64,000 nt of DNA from Pedobacter miscanthi (GTDB lineage: Bacteria; Bacteroidota; Bacteroidia; Sphingobacteriales; Sphingobacteriaceae): positions 124,001 through 188,000 of the forward strand of contig NZ_QNQU01000006.1 in the NCBI RefSeq assembly GCF_003315595.1, in the 5' to 3' direction. Within the stretch, counting starts at the first letter, position 1; each line of letters starts with the position of its first letter. A program made the position numbers and the translations under genes. Below are positions 17,001 through 25,587 of this stretch, in pieces. The notes under the pieces were generated by a model, which worked only from the letters and a program-made list of their open reading frames with translations, was not told where the DNA came from and searched no databases.

Positions 17001-18486
17001 GTAAAATATCGTGCGCATTGGCATCTTTTTTATTTACATAATAGGTATTGTTGGTGGCCACCAGTTTAACCGCATGTTTATTGGCCAGGGCTATTAAAGT
17101 TTCGTTTACACGGTCTTCATCTTCCTGGTTGTGGCGCATCACCTCAACATAAAAATCATCACCAAACTGGGCTTTCCACCAAAGTAAAGCTTCTTCTGCC
17201 TGGTTTTCGCCAAGGTTTAATATTTTATTAGAAATCTCTCCCGAAAGGTTTCCGGAAAGCACAATGATATCTTCTTTATATTGTTCAATTACCTGCCTGT
17301 CTATACGCGGAACGTAATAAAAGCCTTTGGTATAGGCAATCGACGACATTTTTGCCAGATTATGGTAGCCTTTTTTATTTTTAGCCAGCAAAACCATCTG
17401 GTAACCGTTATCCTTTGCAGTACGGTCTAGATGGTTGTTACAAACAAAAAATTCTACCCCCACTATCGGTGTCATTACCACTTCAGTTGGGCGCTCGCCA
17501 GCTTCTATCGCGGCTGCATTTTTAGCTTCGGCAGCTTTGTTATGGTTTAAAACGTTGTTAACAAAGTGGAAGGCCCCCATCATATTGGCATGATCTGTCA
17601 TGGCTACAGCAGGCATTTTCTGTGCGGCTGCTGCTTTTACCAGATCGGGGATACTGATGGTACTCTGCAGTACCGAAAACTGAGTATGGTTATGCAGGTG
17701 CACAAAAGTTGCTGCTGCAAGTTCCTGTTTATTGCCTGCAAGTTCCTGTTTGGAAATTCCCGAACCTTCAGTTTTTTGCTGGCGTTTGCGGATTTCGTCT
17801 GATGCCGCTTTTAAGTTGATGTGCTGTAAGCCAACCCCTTCGATCAGGCCCGGGTTTACTTCCCTGAAACGTGGGAAATATTCTACATCAACCAGTAATT
17901 CTTCTTTTTTGAAAACCTCTCTTTTTACCAGCTCAAGGAAACAACGGGTAGTGGCTTCCACATCGGCAGTTGCATTGTGCGCCTCGCTAAACGGCACACC
18001 AAATAAATAGGAGTGTAATTCGGTTAAGGTTGGCAGTTTAAATTTACCACCCCTACCGCCGGGTAGTTGTAGCAACTGGGCAGTAACTTCGGTACAGGTA
18101 TCTAAAACCGGCATCTCTGCAAGGCGGTTGGCTACACCAAAACGGTGAAACTCGCAACCCATAATGTTAACATCAAAGCCAACATTTTGTCCCACAATAA
18201 ATTTGGCCTTGTTTAAAACTTCGTTAAACCTGGCCAGCATTTCATCAAAACCAATCCCCTGCTCCATGGCAAGTTCGGTAGAAATACCGTGAATTCTTTC
18301 GGCATCGTAAGGGATATTAAAACCCTCTGGTTTAACCAGATAATCCTGATGTTCAACCAATCGTCCCATCTCATCGTGCAATTGCCAGGCAATTTGTATA
18401 CAACGCGGCCAGTTATCCGTATCGGTAATTGGTGCGTTGTAATTGCGGGGCAAACCCGTGGTTTCAGTATCAAAAATTAAGTACAT
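14053..18486 (-). CDS. dnaE: DNA polymerase III alpha subunit with fused proofreading exonuclease
   Basis: 1477 residues, the replicative polymerase. Residues 1-190 are a DnaQ-like 3'-5' exonuclease: FDTETTG (Asp6, Glu8) and HNATAD (His170, Asp175). A linker follows, then the PHP domain from about 262 (HLHNHTQFS), the polymerase core with GPGRGSAAGS near 647 and PDIDIDF with the catalytic Asp pair 689/691, then HhH and OB-fold regions. Fusion of proofreading and polymerase in one chain is known in Bacteroidota. The linker contains a small duplication, SKQELAGNKQELA. The ATG at 18486 is chosen because a perfect -7 box covers an upstream in-frame ATG at 18534. Confidence 0.95.
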   Translation of the reverse strand: MYLIFDTETTGLPRNYNAPITDTDNWPRCIQIAWQLHDEMGRLVEHQDYLVKPEGFNIPYDAERIHGISTELAMEQGIGFDEMLARFNEVLNKAKFIVGQNVGFDVNIMGCEFHRFGVANRLAEMPVLDTCTEVTAQLLQLPGGRGGKFKLPTLTELHSYLFGVPFSEAHNATADVEATTRCFLELVKREVFKKEELLVDVEYFPRFREVNPGLIEGVGLQHINLKAASDEIRKRQQKTEGSGISKQELAGNKQELAAATFVHLHNHTQFSVLQSTISIPDLVKAAAAQKMPAVAMTDHANMMGAFHFVNNVLNHNKAAEAKNAAAIEAGERPTEVVMTPIVGVEFFVCNNHLDRTAKDNGYQMVLLAKNKKGYHNLAKMSSIAYTKGFYYVPRIDRQVIEQYKEDIIVLSGNLSGEISNKILNLGENQAEEALLWWKAQFGDDFYVEVMRHNQEDEDRVNETLIALANKHAVKLVATNNTYYVNKKDANAHDILLCVKDGEKQATPIGRGRGYRYGLPNQEYYFKSADEMKALFADLPEAILNIQEILDKIEIYKLAREVLLPKFDIPEEFLVAEDESDGGKRGENKFLRHLTYEGAKRRYGTLTDDVTDRLDFELATIEKTGYPGYFLIVQDFIAEARNLDVSVGPGRGSAAGSAVAYCLGITNIDPIKYDLLFERFLNPDRVSMPDIDIDFDDEGRGRVMDYVINKYGANQVAQIITYGTMAAKSSIRDTARVLDLPLFEADKIAKLIPNMKLAKIFTLDEKSLKDALRPDEYEKVVELKNLGALKDLSAETIQQAQVLEGSLRNTGIHACGVIITPSDITNFVPVSVAKDSDLYVTQFDNSVVESAGLLKMDFLGLKTLTLIKDTVKLVKKRHGIDLNPDNFPIDDVMTYELFQRGETIGIFQYESPGMQKYMKELKPTVFDDLIAMNALYRPGPMEYIPSFVRRKNGEEEIKYDLDACEEYLKETYGITVYQEQVMLLSQKLAGFTKGEADVLRKAMGKKQKDVLDKMKPKFVKQAAEKGHDATTLEKIWKDWEAFASYAFNKSHSTCYAWIAYQTAYLKAHYPAEYMAAVLSNNMSDIKQVAFFMEECRQMSVNVLGPDVNESDLKFSVNAKGEVRFGMSAVKGVGEKAVESIIEERTANGHYASVYDFAKRSNTRIVNKKAYESFVYSGAFDAFGGHRAQYFYIGPNDKMNGIEKIIKYANDFQNNESTSQASLFGGSKADLILEPTLPVSPEWALMDRLKYEKDAIGIFLSGHPLDNYKLELDKFCTHGVRQLSIINKVRMGDSNEEVLAEFEKLKNRELCVGGLVVTASQRITKTGKPFGTFVFEDYDDASEMALFGEDFLKFKSFLTEGYFLQIRGRVGERFGKAGDWEFKITAINLMSELRDKLAKSLTIQVPIERVNDQLMKEIEAILADNKANSEQQNCQLNFAVFDSEKQIMLDLPSKNLKINPNNKFLEQLMGMNVVNYKLN

Positions 18487-18531
18487 ATTGTGCGGTAAAG
18501 AATCAGCCGTTGTAGAATAGTAACGGTTCTT

Positions 18532-18539
18532 CAAAAATA
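18532..18539 (-). promoter_or_regulatory. -7 box TATTTTTG for dnaE
   Basis: A perfect TAnnTTTG on the minus strand 46 bp before the chosen dnaE start. No clear -33 partner is seen. It supports the shorter protein. Confidence 0.4.
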
Positions 18540-18692
18540 AGGAATTTGAGGGTTGAAGTTGTCAGGATTTTATCAACAAAATATGGTATACAAACCTATC
18601 AGCTTTTTGAAACCTGATAGGTTTAAAACGGGTTTGCGCTTGTTTATTAACGAGTGCATAAATAGCTAAACGATTTTATCGTTTCTAAAATT

Positions 18693-19736
18693 AAGACACG
18701 AACCATGGGGTGCAGAAAAAACCTGCGAGGTTTATCATGCCGAATACCCGTAAATGTTCTAAGATGGCTTAGGTGGTCGATATTGATTTTTGGAAATATC
18801 GGGTTCGGTTTTTCATGGCGAGCTTCAGCCCCGCTATCCGCTTTATCCCGATAGAAAAAATCGGGATGTCCGCTCCTATCGGGTTTATTGAACAGGGAAA
18901 GTGCTTCGATTTAGAAATGGTTCGTGAAGACACGAACCATGGGGTGCAGAAAAAACCTCGCAGGTTTTAAAAACCTGCGAGGTTTATCATGCCGAATACC
19001 CTTAAATGTTCTAAGATGGCTTAGGTGGTCGATATTGATTTTTGGAAATGTAGGGTTCGGTTTTTCATGGCGAGCTTCAGTCCCGCTATCCGCTTTATCC
19101 CGATAGAAAAATCGGGATGTCCGCTCCTATCGGGTTTATTGAACAGGGCCAATACCACAGAAGCAAATGGTTCGTGAGGACACGAACCATGGGTGCAGAA
19201 AAAACCTCGCAGGTTTTAAAAACCTGCGAGGTTTATCATGCCGAATACCCTTAAATGTTCTAAGATGGCTTAGGTGGTCGATATTGATTTTTGGAAATGT
19301 AGGGTTCGGTTTTTCATGGCGAGCTTCAGTCCCGCTATCCGCTTTATCCCGATAGAAAAATCGGGATGTCCGCTCCTATCGGGTTTATTGAACAGGGCCA
19401 ATACCACAGAAGCAAATGGTTCGTGAGGACACGAACCATGGGTGCAGAAAAAACCTCGCAGGTTTTAAAAACCTGCGAGGTTTATCATGCCGAATACCCT
19501 TAAATGTTCTAAGATGGCTTAGGTGGTCGATATTGATTTTGGGAAATGTAGGGTTCGGTTTTTCATGGCGAGCTTCAGTCCCGCTATCCGCTTTATCCCG
19601 ATAGAAAAAATCGGGATGTCCGCTCCTATCGGGTTTATTTAACAAGGCCAGTACATCAATTTAGAAATGGTTCGTGAAGACACGAACCATGGGGGCAGAA
19701 AAAACCTCGCAGGTTTTAAAAACCTGCGAGGTTTAA
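18693..19736. repeat. Tandem array of a 250-bp hairpin-rich unit
   Basis: Four nearly identical units plus a partial fifth. The marker GGTTCGTG-4nt-CACGAACC occurs at about 18919, 19169, 19418 and 19669, that is at spacings of 250, 249 and 251 bp; a truncated unit begins at 18693. Each unit carries three hairpins: the marker itself (8-bp stem), AAACCTCGCAGGTTT with its complement (15-bp stem, 3-nt loop), and ATCCCGAT/ATCGGGAT. Open frames of about 60 codons recur in every unit but lack any codon or homology signal. The array lies between the lipocalin gene and the dnaE promoter, both read leftward. A related hairpin (CCTATCAG/CTGATAGG) lies at 18593-18626. Confidence 0.85.
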
Positions 19737-19755
19737 AGAAACTTGCAAGAAAAGG

Positions 19756-20208
19756 TTAAAAATGCTCCTGACTCACCAACTCACTCACTTCGTAACCTTT
19801 CTGCCTGCACCTTTCAATAATGTGCACCAGTAAATCGGCTTCCATTTTAGGCTCGCGGGCCATAATAAAAAGGTATTTTTCGTCGGGGTGCCCCACCACT
19901 ACATAACTATAATCGTCGGCCAGCTCGATAATCCAGTAACCGATTTTAAAAGGCCATAAAAACTGGGCTTTCATATCGCCATCAGCTTTTTCTTCATCAA
20001 AAAACAGTTTTGAAGTAATCGATTTTTCTTCCGGTTTCCCATCTTTATGATACGTGGTGTATACGTCGAAATGATCATCATCGGCCAGGGTGTAAGTTTC
20101 GGTAGTCTGTTTCCAGTGTTTATCCAAAAGGGTTGGGATAGAGTATAAAGAATACCATTTGCCTTCAAAGGCTTTATAATCAATATTTGAAAGGGGTTTG
20201 TTTTCCAT
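19756..20208 (-). CDS. Lipocalin family protein (Blc-like, without signal peptide)
   Basis: 150 residues with the lipocalin GxW motif in FEGKWYSLYSIP near residue 14 and the later MAREPKM strand that corresponds to the bacterial lipocalin Blc. Blc binds lysophospholipids at the outer membrane, but this protein has no signal or lipobox, so a cytoplasmic small-ligand carrier is more likely. The start at 20208 (MENKPLS) is preferred over 20235, whose added residues look unrelated. The 250-bp array lies downstream and the 21-bp array upstream, so the gene is bracketed by repeats. Confidence 0.75.
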   Translation of the reverse strand: MENKPLSNIDYKAFEGKWYSLYSIPTLLDKHWKQTTETYTLADDDHFDVYTTYHKDGKPEEKSITSKLFFDEEKADGDMKAQFLWPFKIGYWIIELADDYSYVVVGHPDEKYLFIMAREPKMEADLLVHIIERCRQKGYEVSELVSQEHF

Positions 20209-20284
20209 GATAAGAGGCTTTAATTGAATAACCAACAGATCGGAAATAAAGTTTTATCTATTCATGCAAATGTTGAGTTACCCT

Positions 20285-21250
20285 GATCAATTGATTTGTG
20301 TACAGCATCAATGTTTCCCTGTCTGTATCAAATGTTAAGCGTATGATATCGATTGTTAACCTTACAGTATCAATTGTTTCGTTTCCACTGTCAATTGCTT
20401 AGCATACAGTATCAAATGTTTCCATGCCAGTATTGATTGTTAAGCATACAGTATCAATTGTTTTGCTTCTACTGTCAATTGGTCAGCATACAGTATCAAT
20501 TGTTTCCATTCCAGTATTAATTGTTAAGCGTACAGTATCAATTGCAACCCCGCCGGTATCGATTTCTTCCCTTCCAATATCAATTGCGCCCCCGACAGCA
20601 TCAATTTCTTCCCTTCCAATATCAATTGCGCCCCCGACAGTATCAATTTCTTCCCTTCCAATATCAATTGCGATCCCGACAGTATCAATTTCTTCCCTTC
20701 CAATATCAATTGCGACCCCGACAGTATCAATTTCTTCCCTTCCAATATCAATTGCGATCCCGACAGTATCAATTTCTTCCCTTCCAATATCAATTGCGAC
20801 CCCGACAGTATCAATTTCTTCCCTTCCAATATCAATTGCGATCCCGACAGTATCAATTTCTTCCCTTCCAATATCAATTGCGACCCCGACAGTATCAATT
20901 TCTTCCCTTCCAATATCAATTGCGATCCCGACAGTATCAATTTCTTCCCTTCCAATATCAATTGCGACCCCGACAGTATCAATTTCTTCCCTTCCAATAT
21001 CAATTGCGATCCCGACAGTATCAATTTCTTCCCTTCCAATATCAATTGCGACCCCGACAGTATCAATTTCTTCCCTTCCAATATCAATTGCGATCCCGAC
21101 AGTATCAATTTCTTCCCTTCCAATATCAATTGCGACCCCGACAGTATCAATTTCTTCCCTTCCAATATCAATTGCGATCCCGACAGTATCAATTTCTTCC
21201 CTTCCAATATCAATTGCGACCCCACCAGTATCGATTTATAGCGAATTTAA
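20285..21250. repeat. 21-bp phased tandem array (about 45 modules)
   Basis: The word TATCAATT recurs every 21 bp. From 20285 to 20557 there are about 13 diverged modules (one of 20 bp). From 20557 to 21228 there are 32 modules organised as 16 units of 42 bp, and within these the spacer alternates between GCGACCCC and GCGATCCC to give an 84-bp higher-order period. The last module degenerates after 21229. Because 21 is a multiple of 3 and the unit lacks stop codons, three reading frames stay open for more than 230 codons, giving heptad-like peptides; none has a convincing start or ribosome site. Each module equals two turns of B-DNA. Confidence 0.9.
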
Positions 21251-21273
21251 AACGTAAAGAACAGGCCAATAAG

Positions 21274-21632
21274 TCAATCAAATCGACTGAATTTTGAAAC
21301 AAATCGCAGTTGTTTAGCATAAAGATTATCTACGTCATGATAAAACCTGAATTTCCATTCATTACCGTATTGCTCTGCTAAAATATTTTCAGTAATGCGG
21401 TTATTAATCTCTACACTATCTCTAAGCCAATCAGAAACCATGCATCCCGCCACCGTTTTAAATGTAAAACCATATTGCTTGGCGATAACCATTTCGGCTT
21501 GTTGTTTTTCGAAATCAGGCAGCCCGTATATACGAGCATGACAAGCTCGTGACGATGATCGGTCATATCTTTTTTCTTTAGGTTACAATCAGACATATTG
21601 AAAATCGACAATACTAGAAAAAGTATTCTCAT
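21274..21632 (-). pseudogene. Small lipoprotein gene broken by a palindromic insertion
   Basis: Two overlapping minus-strand frames belong together. The first begins MRILFLVLSIFNMSDC, a short lipoprotein-like signal, and continues to KKKDMTD. The second resumes with DFEKQQAEMVIAKQYGFTFKTV and runs to the end at 21274. Between them lies a short segment with the palindrome ACGAGC-7nt-GCTCGT that is foreign to both and shifts the frame. The joined product would be about 100 residues of a small Bacteroidota lipoprotein type (AGCMVSDWL, NNRITENILAEQYG). Function unknown. A sequencing error is an alternative. Confidence 0.5.
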
Positions 21633-21772
21633 AGATGGCTTTTATATTAAGATGCGGCATGTTTTTATTTCCATAAATATTAATTGAGTTTTGAAAAGCA
21701 TTTTTAAACCTTATATTTATTTCTACCTTCGATGGATATTTAACGATGAGCAAACCACTAAAAATATAATAT

Positions 21773-22711
21773 ATGAAAGTAACGGTTGTTGGTGCAGGCG
21801 CAGTTGGCGCTACTTGTGCAGATAATATTGCCCGCAAAGAATTAGCGAACGAGCTTATTTTATTGGATATTAAAGAAGGTTTTGCCGAAGGTAAAGCAAT
21901 CGACATGATGCAAACCGCTACCCTTTTGGGCTTCGACACCAAAATCACTGGAGTTACAGGCGATTACAGCAAAACTGCCGGTTCGGATGTGGTGGTGATC
22001 ACTTCGGGCCTGCCGCGTAAACCGGGCATGACGCGTGAAGAACTGATTGGCATTAACGCCGGTATTGTAAAAGGCGTTGCCGAAAATATTTTAAAATTCT
22101 CTCCGGAGGCCATCTTCATTGTGATCAGTAATCCGATGGATACCATGACCTACCTCGCCTTAAAATCGCTGGGTTTACCTAAAAACCGCATCATAGGTAT
22201 GGGTGGCACATTAGATAGCTCACGTTTCAAATTTTATCTGTCGCAGGCATTAAACTGCAACCCTAACGATTTGCAGGGTTTTGTAATTGGCGGCCATGGC
22301 GATACCACCATGATTCCCCTAACCCGTTTGGCTACTTATCAAAGTTTACCGGTAAGCAATTTACTGGATAAAGCTACACTTGATAAAGTTGCAGCCGATA
22401 CAATGGTGGGTGGCGCTACTTTAACCGGATTGATCGGTACTTCTGCCTGGTACGCACCCGGCGCAGCCGGAGCAGCTTTGGTTGAGGCCATTTTACGCGA
22501 TGAGAAAAAACTATTTACCTGCTGCGTTTCACTTGAAGGAGAATACGGACAGGAAGATATCTGTTTAGGTGTTCCGGTAATTGTGGGCCGCAGTGGCTGG
22601 GAAAAAATAATCGATTTCAAATTAACAGAAGATGAGCAGGCAGCATTTAACAAAAGTGCCGATGCCGTAAGAAATATGAACAGTGTACTGGCGGAGATGA
22701 AGCTGGTATAA
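21773..22711 (+). CDS. mdh: Malate dehydrogenase
   Basis: 312 residues of the LDH-like NAD-dependent malate dehydrogenase family, which interconverts malate and oxaloacetate in the TCA cycle. The Rossmann motif GAGAVGATCA is at 7-16, the substrate-binding loop LPRKPGMTREEL near 80-91 supplies the two Arg residues, and the catalytic His is in GGHGDTTMIP near 173. The loop Arg pattern RKPGMTR fits malate rather than lactate specificity. It is a single-gene unit followed by a palindromic repeat. Confidence 0.93.
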   Translation: MKVTVVGAGAVGATCADNIARKELANELILLDIKEGFAEGKAIDMMQTATLLGFDTKITGVTGDYSKTAGSDVVVITSGLPRKPGMTREELIGINAGIVKGVAENILKFSPEAIFIVISNPMDTMTYLALKSLGLPKNRIIGMGGTLDSSRFKFYLSQALNCNPNDLQGFVIGGHGDTTMIPLTRLATYQSLPVSNLLDKATLDKVAADTMVGGATLTGLIGTSAWYAPGAAGAALVEAILRDEKKLFTCCVSLEGEYGQEDICLGVPVIVGRSGWEKIIDFKLTEDEQAAFNKSADAVRNMNSVLAEMKLV

Positions 22712-22721
22712 CTATAAAAGG

Positions 22722-22808
22722 TCGTCATTTCGAGCGAAGCGCAGCGAAGTCGAGAAATCTACCTCGAGATAGATCTCTCCATTCCACTTCGTTTCAGTCG
22801 AGATGACG
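22722..22808. repeat. Dispersed palindromic repeat, copy 2
   Basis: Begins CGTCATTTCGAGCGAAGC and ends CAGTCGAGATGACGG, inverted at the ends, with the core AATCTACCTCGAGATAGAT shared with copy 1. It sits between mdh and the AraC gene, only about 40 bp before the latter's start. Confidence 0.7.
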
Positions 22809-22845
22809 GTTTTTCTATTAATAATTAGCTTTAACCATTCAGTAA

Positions 22846-23652
22846 TTGAACATCAAAGGTATAGATCACCTCCCGGCTGACATCCACAACATCAGCACCT
22901 ACCATAAAATACCCATTTTGGATGGTCTGGAATTGTTAAATGCTAAAAAACACACTATTGATTTTCCTTTTCATACACACAACAACTTTAACATCACACT
23001 GATTTTAAATCAGACCTTCTGTACAAAACTCAGCGATAAATTTTTACAGGCCCCCATTGGTACTTTATCAATTACTAATCCAAACGAAGTACATGCCACC
23101 CCTTGCGATGGTAAACTGGGCAACTCATTCTTTACGTTTTACATCCAACCCGATGTACTCAAAAGCTTAAATAAAGGCTTTGATGTTTTTTTTGAAGATA
23201 AAATCATTTACGACAAGGAGCTTTTCAGCACTTTCTATTATTTATCCATCCATTTTAATAATCCTGAGGTTAACCTGGAAAAGCAACTGCTAAATGTTTT
23301 AGAAAAACTGGTTGAGCGTTATGCTATAAGCTTGCATTTTGAATATAAAAAAACAGCGCTGTTCCAAAGTTTCATCAGCGAAAACCTGATGGAAAAATTT
23401 TCTTTAACCGATACTGCAAAACGTTTTGGATTGGATAAATATAAATTCCTGCGTTTATTTAAACACGAAACTGGTTTAACACCCAACAACTACATTCTTT
23501 TACAAAGGATAGAGAAATGTAAAAAACTTATCACCACAGATGCAGATTTGATGGATGTTGCCATCGAAACGGGCTTTTACGATGTTGCACACCTCTCGCG
23601 GCATTTTAAACGCTTTACCGGCGTAACACCTTCTGAGTATAAAAGGGCTTAA
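22846..23652 (+). CDS. AraC family transcriptional regulator
   Basis: 268 residues. An N-terminal cupin domain (FPFHTHNNFNITLIL near residue 44) would bind a small ligand; the C-terminal 100 residues hold two helix-turn-helix motifs (LTDTAKRFGLDKYKFLRLFK and DVAIETGFYDVAHLSRHFKRF) ending in the family block GVTPSEYKRA. No ATG lies near the family start, so the TTG at 22846 is used; the real start is uncertain. The target could be the S41 peptidase gene just downstream, which has its own -7 box, but this is only proximity. Confidence 0.8.
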   Translation: MNIKGIDHLPADIHNISTYHKIPILDGLELLNAKKHTIDFPFHTHNNFNITLILNQTFCTKLSDKFLQAPIGTLSITNPNEVHATPCDGKLGNSFFTFYIQPDVLKSLNKGFDVFFEDKIIYDKELFSTFYYLSIHFNNPEVNLEKQLLNVLEKLVERYAISLHFEYKKTALFQSFISENLMEKFSLTDTAKRFGLDKYKFLRLFKHETGLTPNNYILLQRIEKCKKLITTDADLMDVAIETGFYDVAHLSRHFKRFTGVTPSEYKRA

Positions 23653-23697
23653 ACCAGCAATTGCAATATCGTACAACAGCTTTAGGCTTTTAAGCTT

Positions 23698-23705
23698 TAT
23701 TTTTG
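23698..23705 (+). promoter_or_regulatory. -7 box TATTTTTG for the S41 peptidase gene
   Basis: A perfect TAnnTTTG 18 bp before the chosen start at 23724. It overlaps the more upstream in-frame start at 23703, which is therefore rejected. No good -33 TTTG was found. Confidence 0.45.
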
Positions 23706-23723
23706 CTATCATACTCAATACAA

Positions 23724-25529
23724 ATGAAAAAAGATAGCATCACTCTCCTTATTTTTTTATTCTTCAGCCTTTCCGTATATGCACAGGTAGGTAAAAACCT
23801 GATTCCGCTTAAAGTTGATCACATCACTACCGATTTAACCTTAAAACAGGGCGAAGAAAGCGCATTCAGCTTCCTGCTGAAGAAAGATCTTTACTATTCG
23901 ATAACGGTAGAACAAAAAGGGATTGATGTTACCATAATTTTAAAAGATCAGCACGGAAAAACCTTACAGGAGGTAGATTCGCCAAATGGCAGGTTCGGCA
24001 GCGAAAAAATCGTTTTCTCGCCCGATAGCACGGCTAATTTCACCCTCACGGTTAAACCCTTGGCCGAAACCACCAATGCAAAAGAAGGCAAGTATTCCGT
24101 TCTGGTACAAAGTCCGCCCAAAAAGTTAAAACAACTGAGTTACAAAGCCCTTGAACAGGATTTTAATATCCTGAAAAATGCTTTTATCGAAACACATGTT
24201 GGTTTATGGTACAATACTTATACCCAATTCGACAGTCTTTGCAATGTGCAAAAAAGCAAAATAAAAGATCACATGACTGCCTTGGAATTTTACCAGCTTG
24301 TTGCCCCGGTGGTTACTTATACCAAAGAAGGACATAGCGCCATTCAGCCTTCTGAGGAAACGAATAATTACATCAGGCAAAACGGCAGGTATTTCCCTTT
24401 TTTAGTAAAGATTTTTGATCAAAAGGTTTATATCCTGAATGATCTGGATCATTTCAAAACCAGGGGAATGCAAATATCGGCCATTAACGGGCATAACATT
24501 GAAAACATTATGGCGCAGTTTTTAACCATAGAGCCTGCCGATGGTTACAATACCACAAGTAAGTACCATTGGATAGAAACAGCTTTTTCCAAATATTACC
24601 TGCGTTTTTTCGAACAACAACCCAACGCATTTAATCTCGAACTGATCAACCCCAAAACCAGCGAAAAGATTAGCTATAGCCAAATTCCTTCGTTGAATTT
24701 TAAACAATATGGGAAATTCGTAACAAAAGAAACAAAAGCAATCCCCAACTACAATTATAAAGAGCCTGCTTCTTTGAAAATCGATACATTAAACAGCACC
24801 GCAACTTTAACAGTAAACACATTTTCTACAAATAATTACACCAATGGAAGAAATGGTTTTAAGGGATTCCTGGCAAAAAGTTTCGAGCAAATAGCCGGGC
24901 GTAACATACAACATCTTGTGATCGATATCAGGAAAAATGAAGGTGGTGCACAGGGCATGGAAGATCACCTGCTATCGTACCTCATTGATAAAGAATATCC
25001 AAAATACCAATATGCCGAAATTCCATCCTTTACTTATTCGTTTCTTGATTATACCGAATATCAGGCCCAACAATCGCGGGATGATTTCGAGAAAGAGTTA
25101 AGGGGTGAGTTTTACCGCAGCAACGATGGCCGCTATCTGGAGCTACCCGGAAAATATAAAGGAGATACGCCACAGGTTAACCGGTTTAAAGGCAATGTTT
25201 ATATCCTAATTGGTGGCTTAACCTTTTCAGGCGGATCGGAATTTGCCGCACTGGCAAAAAATTATACCAAAGCACGTTTTATTGGCGAAGAAACCGGAGG
25301 AGGATATTACGGCAACACTAGTGGTTATTTTATCCATTACACCCTGCCAAACTCAAAACTCACGGGCCGCATCCCGATTATTAAATTTGCCGTGGAGAAA
25401 AAGGAAAACAGTATTCCTTTCGGGCATGGGTTAATACCTGACGATTTGGTTCAGCCTAAGGTTGAGGATTTTTTAAGCGCCTACGACACTGAAATGGAGT
25501 TTGTTAAAAAACTCATCCGAAACAAATAA
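23724..25529 (+). CDS. S41 family (C-terminal processing) peptidase, exported
   Basis: 601 residues with a signal peptide (ending YAQ). Residues 25-130 look like a beta-sandwich pre-domain, and 150-300 carry a protease-associated domain. The S41 catalytic core includes HLVIDIRKNEGG near 400 and TFSGGSEFAALAKNYT with the nucleophile Ser502, followed by EETGGGYYGN. The usual Ser-Lys dyad partner cannot be placed with certainty. It probably cleaves proteins or peptides in the periplasm. The start at 23724 is supported by the -7 box and by the signal peptide register. Confidence 0.8.
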   Translation: MKKDSITLLIFLFFSLSVYAQVGKNLIPLKVDHITTDLTLKQGEESAFSFLLKKDLYYSITVEQKGIDVTIILKDQHGKTLQEVDSPNGRFGSEKIVFSPDSTANFTLTVKPLAETTNAKEGKYSVLVQSPPKKLKQLSYKALEQDFNILKNAFIETHVGLWYNTYTQFDSLCNVQKSKIKDHMTALEFYQLVAPVVTYTKEGHSAIQPSEETNNYIRQNGRYFPFLVKIFDQKVYILNDLDHFKTRGMQISAINGHNIENIMAQFLTIEPADGYNTTSKYHWIETAFSKYYLRFFEQQPNAFNLELINPKTSEKISYSQIPSLNFKQYGKFVTKETKAIPNYNYKEPASLKIDTLNSTATLTVNTFSTNNYTNGRNGFKGFLAKSFEQIAGRNIQHLVIDIRKNEGGAQGMEDHLLSYLIDKEYPKYQYAEIPSFTYSFLDYTEYQAQQSRDDFEKELRGEFYRSNDGRYLELPGKYKGDTPQVNRFKGNVYILIGGLTFSGGSEFAALAKNYTKARFIGEETGGGYYGNTSGYFIHYTLPNSKLTGRIPIIKFAVEKKENSIPFGHGLIPDDLVQPKVEDFLSAYDTEMEFVKKLIRNK

Positions 25530-25587
25530 CCAACATCTGACATGGTTTTCGGGTAATTAGCCTATTTTAGGCAGATAAATATTTACT

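Noticed and set aside
18773..19645. Recurring open frames of about 60 codons in the 250-bp units
   Set aside because: They repeat with the array and show no signal of protein coding; the hairpins explain the conservation better.
20285..21250. CRISPR array
   Set aside because: Units are 21 or 42 bp with no variable spacers and no cas genes are present.
20424..21297. Three long open frames over the 21-bp array
   Set aside because: The frames stay open only because 21 is a multiple of 3 and the unit has no stop; there is no ribosome site, one start is a GTG inside a repeat, and the frames code different low-complexity peptides on both strands.
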